A model generated the notes under the pieces. The model was given only the letters and a program-made list of their open reading frames with translations, did not search any database and was not told the DNA's origin. The position numbers were made by a program, and so were the translations under genes. DNA of 64,000 nucleotides from RGIG1902 sp034926865 (GTDB taxonomy: Bacteria; Bacillota; Clostridia; Oscillospirales; Butyricicoccaceae), in NCBI GenBank assembly GCA_034926865.1, contig JAYFQP010000007.1, positions 124,001 through 188,000 of the forward strand. Direction: 5' to 3'. Below are positions 35,258 through 43,415 of this stretch, in pieces; the stretch's first letter is position 1, and the number at the start of each line of letters is the position of its first letter.

Positions 35258-36019
35258 ATGAGGCTTGATTTTTATTACTGGTCACATATGTGTCCCCTGA
35301 ACTGTGAGATGATCTCACTCCTTCAGGAATATGGGGGCAAATTTGATATAAGGCTTCATGATATATCTGGAGATTTCGAACTTGCCAAAAGCCTAAAGAT
35401 GTATTATCCAACTATGACTGTGGAGGGCGGCAGACGATACTATAGCCCTTTTGGCAAAAAGTTTCTTGATGCTCTGCTTGTCGGAGATAAGCCGGAAGAA
35501 AAGGCTTATGCGCCTGCGATTGGAAGAGCTGAGGCGGTTGGAAGGGTAGTACCGATAACGAGAGATAATTATTATCTTGCGGGAGGCTGCATTGGCAGGA
35601 GTTGCTCAGCAGGCTTTGGAAGCAAAGTTTCTTTTCTTGAAGGCATGGGGCTGAAGACCTTCGGTTTTATAAATATCATATCAGGAGCAATGGCGGGCGG
35701 GGCTGAATATGTACCTTCTATTGTTGTTCCATATGACATACCAAGGGGAGAACGCACGGCTTTTATCACTTGCGTTTATCGAACTGACAGCCTGTGGGAT
35801 TATAAGTCACCATCTTTGCGAGCGCTGGAGGATTATCTTGCTCATGATTTTGACGAGGTTTATGTCATATCTGATGAAAAAGGGGTGTTTCCCAACGGCG
35901 ATATGGAGTTCTTTGCGTCAAATAATTATAAGGATAACTGTGTAGTCTTTGATGAGCCAGGGTATTGCAGGCTTCATCTTATGAGTAAGTCGCTCTGGAA
36001 GAGATCTTGTTTAAATTGA
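35258..36019 (+). CDS. Protein with thioredoxin-like N-terminus (CPLNC), function unknown
   Basis: A 253-residue cytosolic protein. The first 80 residues look like a thioredoxin fold: the strand LDFYYWSH, then MCPLNCEMISLLQEYG with a CX3C pair at about 12 and 16, then YPTMTVEGGRRYYSPF with the cis-Pro-like position. The rest (AGGCIGRSCSAGFGSKVSF, then VPYDIPRGERTAFITCVYRT) is of no family I know. A CX3C spacing differs from the usual CX2C. It is preceded by the alpha/beta hydrolase and ends in a strong terminator. Confidence 0.65.
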   Translation: MRLDFYYWSHMCPLNCEMISLLQEYGGKFDIRLHDISGDFELAKSLKMYYPTMTVEGGRRYYSPFGKKFLDALLVGDKPEEKAYAPAIGRAEAVGRVVPITRDNYYLAGGCIGRSCSAGFGSKVSFLEGMGLKTFGFINIISGAMAGGAEYVPSIVVPYDIPRGERTAFITCVYRTDSLWDYKSPSLRALEDYLAHDFDEVYVISDEKGVFPNGDMEFFASNNYKDNCVVFDEPGYCRLHLMSKSLWKRSCLN

Positions 36020-36064
36020 AAATGCGCTTTGATTTAGCTTAAAAGCCAAATCAAAGCGCATTTT
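36019..36064. terminator. Bidirectional terminator with 17-bp stem
   Basis: Arms 36019-36035 and 36048-36064 pair perfectly, beginning AAAATGCGC and ending GCGCATTTT, between convergent genes. Confidence 0.93.
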
Positions 36065-36103
36065 ATATCCTGTTAAAAAACTTCAGCTGAAATGCTTGCA
36101 CGC

Positions 36104-37036
36104 TCATTCACTTTGAGCATCTATCTGTTGCTTCTCATGTGCGGCCTTTATTTCTGAACGCTGATAAAGCAGCAGGCCAGCTATCATAAAGAGAGCCCCT
36201 ACGAAAACGATGGGCCTTGGAACCTGGTTCAAAAGGAAGAAGGCCGAGATAGCAGTGAAGAACGGACCTATGAGGTTTATGACGGATACTGTTACCGACT
36301 TGAGGTATTTGAGGGACCAGATGTTGAGGGAATGTCCTATAAGGGTACAGATAAGGCTTACGCCAAGAAGAGGAAGAAGCGCCTCTTTTGGGATAGTAAA
36401 GTCAGCCCCCCGGACAAAGGCATAAATCCCCGAGAGAATCCCCGCCGTAAGGTAGGAAATGCCCATCATGGGTATAAGCTCCATAGTCTGCCGCACCATG
36501 CGCCCGAAAACGCTGTTGAGCGCGTTGCAGCAGCAGCAGATGACTATGACGATGAGGGCGGCAGGGCTTCCCAGAGCGGACACGTTTTCAATGCCGATTA
36601 TTGTTACTCCGACAAGGCATACGGCTATTCCGCCCAGGGACCGCACGGAGGTTTTTTCTTGCATAAGAAAATAGGCGAACACAACGACGAATATCGGCGC
36701 CATATTTGAAAGGGTGGTCATCGTGAATGCGGGCGCACCCATGCGCAGACTCTCTGCCCAAAGAACGAAGCCGCCGACCTTTGTCATGCAGTATACTGCA
36801 AAGAGCTTCCAGACCCTGGGAGGGGTAAGGCTGATATTGCTGCGGAATTCTTTTTTTGAAAAGGCCATTGGCAGCATTATTGCCGATACGATTATAAGCC
36901 TGTAAAATGTAATAACAGATGAATCCATTCCAGTTTTGAGGATCATTGAAAGGAACGTGGAGATAAACGAGTTTATACCTACCGCAAGCAGAGCTACGAT
37001 GTATGCCTGTTTTTGGGAAACTGCCGTTTCTTTCAT
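36104..37036 (-). CDS. EamA/DMT-family transporter
   Basis: A 310-residue integral membrane protein with ten predicted helices in two EamA repeats. The second repeat starts near NALNSVFGRMVRQTMEL. Members export metabolites or amino acids, often as drug/metabolite exporters. ATG 37036 follows AGGAGG by 8 bases; the longer in-frame start has no such site. It lies 93 bases downstream of the WYL-domain regulator on the same strand and is probably controlled by it. Confidence 0.92.
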   Translation of the reverse strand: MKETAVSQKQAYIVALLAVGINSFISTFLSMILKTGMDSSVITFYRLIIVSAIMLPMAFSKKEFRSNISLTPPRVWKLFAVYCMTKVGGFVLWAESLRMGAPAFTMTTLSNMAPIFVVVFAYFLMQEKTSVRSLGGIAVCLVGVTIIGIENVSALGSPAALIVIVICCCCNALNSVFGRMVRQTMELIPMMGISYLTAGILSGIYAFVRGADFTIPKEALLPLLGVSLICTLIGHSLNIWSLKYLKSVTVSVINLIGPFFTAISAFFLLNQVPRPIVFVGALFMIAGLLLYQRSEIKAAHEKQQIDAQSE

Positions 37037-37129
37037 AAAAGCTGCCTCCTGAAAAATTGATTTGCCGCTATAAAGCAACAGAACAATTATAGCTCCGCAG
37101 AAGGGAAAAAGCAACAGCGGGAATCCGGT

Positions 37130-38113
37130 TTATTTACTGGCACCGTACATATCAATGACTTGGCGCAGGCTTTCAGCCATCTGCTGGCGAACGTCCTCCG
37201 GCGAGAGAATTTCCGCCCCTTGCCCCAGGCCGAATATCCAGGCCATGAACTGGGGGCTTACCGAAACGTCAACGTTGACTGTGAAATGCTCGGAACCATG
37301 GGGAGAGAATATGAGGTTCTTGCCAAAACGGTCTATAACCACGCCGGCAAGCGAGTTGGAAAACTTTATACGGACATTTCTCCGCATCCCGGCATACATG
37401 CCGAAAAGGGTATTTGTATAAGTGGCGGGATCGGTTTTTGGCGGCTTTGATGTTTGCGGCGAAAGCTGGATATCGCTCATTTTGTCGATTCTGTAGTGCC
37501 TCATTTCGTCATTGTCATCAGGGCAGGCAACAAGATAGTAATTTTCGTCGTCCCACACCATAAACTCGGGGCTGACGGTATAGAACTCGCCTGAGCGACG
37601 GTAATGCCGAGCCTTATCCGAGGAATATTCAAAATACCTGAAGCACATTTTTACACCTTTGGATATGGCATCAGAAATCGCATCCACATTATAATAAACG
37701 CTTTCATTCATAGATTTTACCCTGTTCTGCACGACGACCTGCCTGTGCAGCGACTGGCCTTCGTGGATGCTGGCAAGGCTTTCGATCTTTCGTATAAGCG
37801 TGAGAGTTTTGCTTTGTGTTATGAATTTTGATGACTGGACTGCGTCGACCAAAAGCTTTATCTCGGGAAGTTCAAAGTCTCTTGACATAATATAATATCC
37901 GACAGCTTTTGATTTTACGGTTCCGATATCAAGCCCGTAATTTTGCAGGTTGATAATATCGTCGTAAATGCTCTTGCGCTCGGCAGAAATTCCATGCTGA
38001 GCCAAATGCGCAATCATATCGTTTACGGTGACCGGGTGATTTTCGTCAGTATATCTCAAAAGATAATCTTTAAGAAGTAGAAGCTTAAGTTTTTGACCCT
38101 GTGATTTTGCCAT
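37130..38113 (-). CDS. WYL-domain transcriptional regulator
   Basis: A 327-residue regulator. The N-terminal winged helix (LLRYTDENHPVTVNDMIAHL, then AERKSIYDDIINLQNYG) is of the DeoR-like kind, followed by the WYL domain (KMCFRYFEYS, then MVWDDENYYLVACPDDN) and the WCX extension (VRIKFSNSLAGVVIDRFG). WYL domains sense ligands, in some cases nucleic acids or nucleotides. Its neighbour is an EamA transporter, a plausible target. A start at ATG 38113 with GGAAGGG upstream is clear. Confidence 0.92.
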   Translation of the reverse strand: MAKSQGQKLKLLLLKDYLLRYTDENHPVTVNDMIAHLAQHGISAERKSIYDDIINLQNYGLDIGTVKSKAVGYYIMSRDFELPEIKLLVDAVQSSKFITQSKTLTLIRKIESLASIHEGQSLHRQVVVQNRVKSMNESVYYNVDAISDAISKGVKMCFRYFEYSSDKARHYRRSGEFYTVSPEFMVWDDENYYLVACPDDNDEMRHYRIDKMSDIQLSPQTSKPPKTDPATYTNTLFGMYAGMRRNVRIKFSNSLAGVVIDRFGKNLIFSPHGSEHFTVNVDVSVSPQFMAWIFGLGQGAEILSPEDVRQQMAESLRQVIDMYGASK

Positions 38114-38371
38114 TGTATCCCTTCCTGTTCTATATCAAAATAAGTAGAAGTGAAAACTTTAAAGTGTTTTTTCAGCCGCGTACAAGCTGAAAATGATTAT
38201 TTTCTCAAAGGTTCTGAACGTTTAAAAGTCAATAATATTGTAACAGAAAATATACCTATTTGGAATAAGAAGGTAGGTTTTTTTACATATAAATGGATTA
38301 TTGGATATATTAGCTAACAATATAGTTTGTGTATAGTCAAATCGTCTAAACCATAAAGGCGAATTAAAAGG

Positions 38372-38402
38372 AAAAAAGGCGGACCTTTTTAAAGGCCCGC
38401 CC
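38372..38402 (-). terminator. Intrinsic terminator after the T-box-controlled binding protein
   Basis: Read on the minus strand, GGCGGGCCTTT pairs with AAAGGTCCGCC (one G-U pair) and a run of T's follows. The remainder of the 302-base gap (38114-38371) is AT-rich and shows no gene. Confidence 0.88.
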
Positions 38403-38415
38403 CCGCAGATGCTTT

Positions 38416-39978
38416 TTAGTTTGCGAATCGTAGATCCTGATATATCATCAGTCCTGAAGATGAGGCTTTGACGCCTGTCAGGTCTGAGGAATAAGCCCTT
38501 GTGACCGAAGAGGTATACAGCGGAAGAAGAAGTGAAAGCTCGTTTGTCCTGCGGCATATCTCAAGCAGGGTTTCATTTCGCTCATCCTCATCAAGCTGAG
38601 TCTGAGCGAGATCGATAAGTGAATCAAGCTCTGCATCTTTGATCCTTGAGGCATTGGAAGCACCGATCGACGCCGAGGACCACAGGCCCTTCATGTATGT
38701 CAGCATATTTGTAGAGCTGTAACCGGCAACGGCGCACTCGTAATTGCCGTCAAGCATATTTGAGAGGAAAGCGGCAAAATCCAGGCTCTCTATTTCCATC
38801 GTTATGCCGACTTCACGGAGATAGGCCTGTATGACCTCGGCTGAGCGCCTTGTTTCGTCAGAATAACACAGGCATTTTACAACAAGGCTTTGGGTATCCA
38901 CCTCTGATATTCCAAGGTACTTTCTTGCGAGAGAGGGCGAATAATCGGTGGTGTTTTCAAGCGTGCTGCCGGGGTATACCTGCGGGTTAGGAGAAACGGA
39001 AACGGCACCCAGCCCGCCGGATGCGACATCAGATACGGCCTGCCTGTCTACCGCGGCGTTTATAGCCTTGCGGAAATAGATATTGTCAAAGGGCGCTTTC
39101 TCACTGTTCATAGCCATGAAGTTTATCCTTGTGCCCACAAGTGAGAGAACATTAATGCCATCCTCAGTCTGAAGCCTCTCAATATCGCTTGGTTCAACGT
39201 CGATTACAAGGTCTATTTCTCCCGTTTCAAGGCCGATGGTGCGTGAGGATCCCTCGGGGATGATTTTCCATGTGAGGGTTTTGATCTCCGGCATATGGCT
39301 TTGGTCAAAATAATCTTCGTTTTTAGTGAAGGTGATGCTGTCGCCTGAGGATTTGCTGGAGAAGATATAGGGCCCTGTGCCTACAGGGTTTGCGTTGAAG
39401 TCGTTGCCGCTCTCAATAAGGCTTTTTGGGACGATGCAGGCGCTGTTGGCGGAAAGGTCATAGAGAGCCTGGCTGTAGGGCCTCACTGTGGTTATCTCAA
39501 AGGAATATGTTCCTGTAGGCTCAAGCGAGGTCCAGAAGCTTGTATAACGAGTGCAGAAGGCGAAGGTTTTGGCGTATTCAAGCGAGGCGCACACATCCTC
39601 TGCGGTCATTTCTTCTCCGTTATGGAACTTGACGCCTTCTTTCAGCTTGAAGCTCCAGTTAAGGCCATCATCCGAGCAGCTGTAGCTTTCAACAAGCTCG
39701 GGGACAGGCTCAAGAGTGTCAAGGTCTATGGTGAAAAGCTTGTTGAAGGTCATCTGATTCATATAGCCGCAAACCACTGCCGAATGGTCATAGGGATTGA
39801 GAGTTGACGGCTCACTTGAGATGGCGATGACGAGAGAATCTTTGGCGGGGGCTTTTTCTTCCTGCGTTGGCCCATTCTGCTCACCCGCGGCTGGATCCTT
39901 TGCCGAAAAGGCACAGGAGCCGAGGGGAAGGCAGAGGCATGCAGCCAGCAACAGCGCCGGTAAACGCTTTGTTTTCAT
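38416..39978 (-). CDS. Orphan peptide-type ABC substrate-binding lipoprotein under T-box control
   Basis: A 520-residue binding lipoprotein with lipobox LPLGSC (Cys22), a Glu/Pro-rich tether, and OppA/DppA-family blocks: EPSTLNPYDH, LKEGVKFHNGEEMTAEDV and NANPVGTGPYIFSS. No permease or ATPase is adjacent, so it must feed a transporter encoded elsewhere. Its mRNA leader is a T-box (40070-40357), so expression rises when a particular amino acid runs short; the ligand is then likely a peptide or amino-acid derivative containing that amino acid. The gene is monocistronic, closed by the terminator at 38372-38402. Confidence 0.92.
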   Translation of the reverse strand: MKTKRLPALLLAACLCLPLGSCAFSAKDPAAGEQNGPTQEEKAPAKDSLVIAISSEPSTLNPYDHSAVVCGYMNQMTFNKLFTIDLDTLEPVPELVESYSCSDDGLNWSFKLKEGVKFHNGEEMTAEDVCASLEYAKTFAFCTRYTSFWTSLEPTGTYSFEITTVRPYSQALYDLSANSACIVPKSLIESGNDFNANPVGTGPYIFSSKSSGDSITFTKNEDYFDQSHMPEIKTLTWKIIPEGSSRTIGLETGEIDLVIDVEPSDIERLQTEDGINVLSLVGTRINFMAMNSEKAPFDNIYFRKAINAAVDRQAVSDVASGGLGAVSVSPNPQVYPGSTLENTTDYSPSLARKYLGISEVDTQSLVVKCLCYSDETRRSAEVIQAYLREVGITMEIESLDFAAFLSNMLDGNYECAVAGYSSTNMLTYMKGLWSSASIGASNASRIKDAELDSLIDLAQTQLDEDERNETLLEICRRTNELSLLLPLYTSSVTRAYSSDLTGVKASSSGLMIYQDLRFAN

Positions 39979-40069
39979 GTTGTTTTCCTCCGTTATGTTG
40001 TATTAAACAAGCAATAACCGATATCCGCCGTCAGACCTTAAGGCCGTCTGCGATACCTTTTTTACCGGA

Positions 40070-40357
40070 AAACAAAAAAAGCCTTTGCCCCCGGTAAAGG
40101 GACAAAAGCTTAAGCCTCTGCGGTACCACCCAATTTGACGTAAAACGCCCACTTTTTCAGTATACAGTCATATACCCTCCCTTGATAACGGGTGGAGCTC
40201 CCGTCAGCCATTACTCGCGCAAAGCGCTTTCCTGCTGCCCTCATAGATCCATTCGCCCAAGCCGTTCATTGCCGTATCACACCTTACGCGGCTCTCTTTA
40301 ATGACATACTCATGGGTTACTATTTCTATTCAGCGGTTGTTATTTATTGCATTGTTG
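40070..40357 (-). ncRNA. T-box riboswitch leader
   Basis: On the minus strand the antiterminator sequence GGGTGGTACCGC lies at 40120-40131, followed by a terminator stem (AGCTTTTGTCCC pairing with GGGGGCAAAGGCT with G-U pairs) and a seven-T run (40074-40080). Upstream is a Stem I with AGUA (about 40308-40311), AGAGAG, the GGUGUGA apical loop and GAAUGGAUCUAUG on the 3' side. The specifier is uncertain: AUC, UGG and UCU overlap there. The UGGU of the T-box pairs with a tRNA bearing A73, which favours Ile (AUC) over Trp. It controls the binding-protein gene at 38416-39978. Confidence 0.92.
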
Positions 40358-40363
40358 TAAATT

Positions 40364-40392
40364 AATATATGCTACCAAAGACCTATTGTCAA
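40364..40392 (-). promoter_or_regulatory. Promoter of the T-box transcript
   Basis: On the minus strand TTGACA (40387-40392), 17 bases, TATATT (40364-40369). The T-box leader begins a few bases further on. Confidence 0.8.
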
Positions 40393-40488
40393 GACTTTTT
40401 TTGTTGGGCACTTCCCTTTATGAGGCTATAGATTTCCATAATATTATATGATAATATTAAAATAGTGACAATTTTGGAGGAGGCAGTT

Positions 40489-41352
40489 ATGAAAAGTATC
40501 GGTTTTATCGGCACGGGCGTAATGGGTGCGCCTATGGCCGGACATCTTATGGACAGGGGGTACAAAGTATCGGTATACAACCGAACCAAGGAGAAGGCCC
40601 AGAGTCTTATTGACAAGGGGGCTGAGTGGTGCGGCACAGTGGCTGAATGCGCCCGTAACAAGGATATCGTTATCACTATAGTAGGCTATCCGAAGGATGT
40701 CGAAGAAGTGTATTTTGGAAATGACGGTATCATTGAAAACGCAAAAGAGGGTGCTGTGCTGATAGACATGACCACAACAAGCCCGCAGCTTTCAAAAAGG
40801 ATATATCAGGAGGCGGCAAAGAGAGGGATCTCGACTATCGACGCACCCGTTTCAGGCGGAGATACAGGCGCAAGGAACGCCACTCTGGCAATTATGGCCG
40901 GGGGAGACAGAGATGCCTTTGACAAATGCATACCGGTTTTTGAGGCCATGGGCAAGAGCGTTAATTATGTTGGCAAGGCCGGAAGCGGCCAACACGTAAA
41001 AATGGCGAACCAGATCGCCATAGCGGGAGCAGTATCCGGCGTATGCGAGGCCATAGCATACTCAAGGGCCATGGGAGTTGACGTCGGCACGATGATAAAG
41101 ACGATATCGGGCGGTGCCGCCGGAAGCTGGCAGCTTCTCAATGTGGGGCCGAAGATGGACAGCGGAGATTTTGCCCCCGGCTTCTTCATAAAGCATTTCA
41201 TAAAGGATATGGGGATAGCTTGTGATGAGGCACAAAGCGCAGGGCTGGAGCTTGAGATGCTGGAGCTTGTAATGGGAATGTACCAGACCCTTGAGGAAAA
41301 GGGAGACGGCGAGCTTGGCACGCCTGCGCTTATCGAGTATTACGAAGAATAA
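40489..41352 (+). CDS. Beta-hydroxyacid dehydrogenase (HIBADH/tartronate semialdehyde reductase type)
   Basis: A 287-residue NAD(P)-dependent oxidoreductase of the 3-hydroxyisobutyrate dehydrogenase family. The Rossmann motif is GFIGTGVMGAP (GXGXXG at 8-13). The substrate loop DAPVSGGDTGARNATLAIM (118-136) and the catalytic Lys171 in GQHVKMANQ are in place. ATG 40489 has GGAGGAGG just upstream; an earlier in-frame start at 40465 has none. It is a one-gene unit closed by a strong terminator. Which small beta-hydroxyacid it oxidises is unknown. Confidence 0.93.
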   Translation: MKSIGFIGTGVMGAPMAGHLMDRGYKVSVYNRTKEKAQSLIDKGAEWCGTVAECARNKDIVITIVGYPKDVEEVYFGNDGIIENAKEGAVLIDMTTTSPQLSKRIYQEAAKRGISTIDAPVSGGDTGARNATLAIMAGGDRDAFDKCIPVFEAMGKSVNYVGKAGSGQHVKMANQIAIAGAVSGVCEAIAYSRAMGVDVGTMIKTISGGAAGSWQLLNVGPKMDSGDFAPGFFIKHFIKDMGIACDEAQSAGLELEMLELVMGMYQTLEEKGDGELGTPALIEYYEE

Positions 41353-41370
41353 ACGAACTGATGTATTTTT

Positions 41371-41415
41371 AAATGGACAGCGCGGTCTTGGCAGACTGCG
41401 CTGTCCATTTTATTT
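41371..41415 (+). terminator. Intrinsic terminator
   Basis: AAATGGACAGCGC (41371-41383) pairs with GCGCTGTCCATTT (41398-41410) and TATTT follows. The rest of the gap to 41652 holds the promoter below. Confidence 0.9.
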
Positions 41416-41531
41416 GCATTGTGCACTCCGTATGATGTTCTGACATGCCGGGAGATTGTGCCAAGAAGAGAAAAGCTGCGTATATATGCCGTTTTGGGAG
41501 CAAACGTATGCCTTGATTAGCTCACGAGTTG

Positions 41532-41560
41532 TTGACAATTTCTGAACATTCAAATATAAT
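41532..41560 (+). promoter_or_regulatory. Consensus sigma-A promoter of the ribose-type ABC operon
   Basis: TTGACA (41532-41537), exactly 17 bases, TATAAT (41555-41560): both elements and spacing are the consensus. A leader of about 100 bases with a small AAATGC/GCATTT hairpin follows. Confidence 0.85.
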
Positions 41561-41667
41561 TCAGGTTGTACAAAATATATAAAAATATACAATGATATTT
41601 ATGCACAAATGCTATATATAGAGAAGCATTTATAGGCTTTGCAAATAAAGCTATGGGAAGTGATATC

Positions 41668-42411
41668 TTGAGCGATGAGATCGTCAGTATGAAAGGCATA
41701 TGCAAGAGCTTCGGCCATGTGACAGCGCTTAGGGGGGCGTCTTTTTCGGCCCTCAGGGGGCAGGTTACCGCAATTGTTGGCGATAACGGCTCTGGCAAAA
41801 GCACGCTTATGAAGATACTCTGCGGCGATGAGAGGCCGGACATGGGAGAAATAGAAATAAAGGGACAGGTCTTCCATCATATTACTCCCCGTCTTGCGGC
41901 CGAACAGGGCATCACTATGGTTTATCAGGACCTTGCCCTTGACGGACGAAGGGATGCTGCCGGCAACATATTTCTTGGGCGGGAGCTTTTATGGAAAGGG
42001 ATATTCCTAAGGCGAAAAGCTATGCTTCGTGAGGCAAGAAGACTTCTTGACGAGCTGGAGATAAATATTCCAGACTGTACAGCCGAGGCAGCAAACTTAT
42101 CGGGCGGCCAGCGCCAGGCCGTGGCTGTGGCTCGGGCGATACATCAGGACAGCGAAATAATTATAATGGACGAGCCTACATCGGCCATGGGGCTGAGGGA
42201 GACCGGACAGGTGATGTCGCTTATAAAAAGAATGAAGGCTTCCGGCCGGAGTATCCTTATGGTCAGCCACAACCTGTTTCAGGTGTTTGATATGGCAGAC
42301 CGCATCATAGTGGTCAAGGGCGGAAGGTGCCTTGCGCCTGTGGAGGCAGCTAAAGCGACTCCTGAAGAGGTCAACCATATGATACTTTTTGGGGAGGGGC
42401 AGAATGAATAA
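41668..42411 (+). CDS. ABC ATPase, single-domain RbsA type
   Basis: A 247-residue ATPase of the sugar (CUT2) class: Walker A GDNGSGKST, Q-loop MVYQDLALDGR, signature NLSGGQRQAV, Walker B IIIMDEPTSAM and H-loop MVSHN. RbsA-type proteins usually have two such domains (about 500 residues); here there is one, as in FrcA. TTG 41668 is preferred as start because GGGAAGTGAT lies 3 bases before it, with the core 7 bases away; ATG 41653 has no site. It overlaps the permease by eight bases. Substrate class: sugar or nucleoside, from the family. Confidence 0.88.
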   Translation: MSDEIVSMKGICKSFGHVTALRGASFSALRGQVTAIVGDNGSGKSTLMKILCGDERPDMGEIEIKGQVFHHITPRLAAEQGITMVYQDLALDGRRDAAGNIFLGRELLWKGIFLRRKAMLREARRLLDELEINIPDCTAEAANLSGGQRQAVAVARAIHQDSEIIIMDEPTSAMGLRETGQVMSLIKRMKASGRSILMVSHNLFQVFDMADRIIVVKGGRCLAPVEAAKATPEEVNHMILFGEGQNE

Positions 42412-43357
42412 CAGCATTCGCCATTTTATGCGCAAATACGCCACACAGCTGCTGCTTTTGGCCGTACTGCTTCTTTTGTGCATCGTGCTGTCAATGGCTT
42501 CAAACAGCTTTCTTAACTTAAAGAATGCTAAAAATATCCTCGAGGCCATAACCTTTCGCCTGATATTGGCGGTTGGGATGAGTTTTGTGGTGGCTTCAGG
42601 GGGGATAGACCTTTCAGCGGGCTCGATGGTATCGCTTTGCGGAGTTTTGACGGCAATGGCACTAAAAGCAGGCTGCCCTGCGTGGGCGGCGCTTATTTTG
42701 GCACTGCTTCTTGGGGTCGCGCTGGGAGGAGCTAACGGAGCAGTCATTCACCATTCACATCTCAGCCCTTTTATCGTAACGCTGTCCACAGCCTCTCTTT
42801 ACAGAGGGCTATCGCTTATACTTACCCTCGGCGTGCCGATATCGCTGCTGCCGCAGGATTTCCTTTTTTTCGGGAGGAGCGATGTTGACAAGCTGAATCC
42901 GCCCATTGTGATGGCGGCTTTGGTCTTTGCTATCGCATGGGTTGTCCTTTTCAGGACGAAATGCGGCACCTACATATTGGCGCTTGGCGGGAACGCCGAG
43001 GCCTTGCGCCGTTCCGGCGTGAGATGCGGCGTTTACAGGACCATAACTTATGCCATCTCCGGCATGACCGCCGCATTGACTGCTGTTATAACGATTGCAC
43101 GGCTCAACAGCGCCGAGGCTAACGCAGGGCTCAACATGGAGCTTGACGCCATAACAGCCGTCATAATGGGCGGCACGCTGCTGTCAGGAGGCAAGGCCAG
43201 CCTTTGGGGGACATTTATTGCGGTTCTTCTGCTGGGGGTAATGCGCAACGGGCTTACCATACTCAGCATTTCGCCTTATTATCAGCAGTTTATAATAGGA
43301 GCGCTGCTGCTGTTTTCAGTGCTGTTCGCCGAGTGGCGAAGGCGAAGAGCATCATAG
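42404..43357 (+). CDS. CUT2-type ABC permease (RbsC-like)
   Basis: A 317-residue permease with about eight to ten helices. The branch signature ASGGIDLSAGSMVSLCGVLTA (around residues 64-84) is that of RbsC. The segment GGNAEALRRSGVRCGVYRTITYAISG (around 192-217) matches the cytoplasmic ATPase-contact loop. ATG 42404 has GGGGAGGGG just upstream and starts within the end of the ATPase gene. It forms a channel with a second copy of itself. Confidence 0.9.
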   Translation: MNNSIRHFMRKYATQLLLLAVLLLLCIVLSMASNSFLNLKNAKNILEAITFRLILAVGMSFVVASGGIDLSAGSMVSLCGVLTAMALKAGCPAWAALILALLLGVALGGANGAVIHHSHLSPFIVTLSTASLYRGLSLILTLGVPISLLPQDFLFFGRSDVDKLNPPIVMAALVFAIAWVVLFRTKCGTYILALGGNAEALRRSGVRCGVYRTITYAISGMTAALTAVITIARLNSAEANAGLNMELDAITAVIMGGTLLSGGKASLWGTFIAVLLLGVMRNGLTILSISPYYQQFIIGALLLFSVLFAEWRRRRAS

Positions 43358-43415
43358 TGATTTCATAATATCCGAGGGATATGAAATATATTTATTTGGT
43401 TTTAGGAGGAAAAAA

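Noticed and set aside
40081..40357. Specifier read with certainty as Trp (UGG)
   Set aside because: The GAAUGGAUCUAUG stretch contains several possible codons, and UGGU in the T-box pairs with A73 rather than the G73 of the tRNA-Trp found here; left open.
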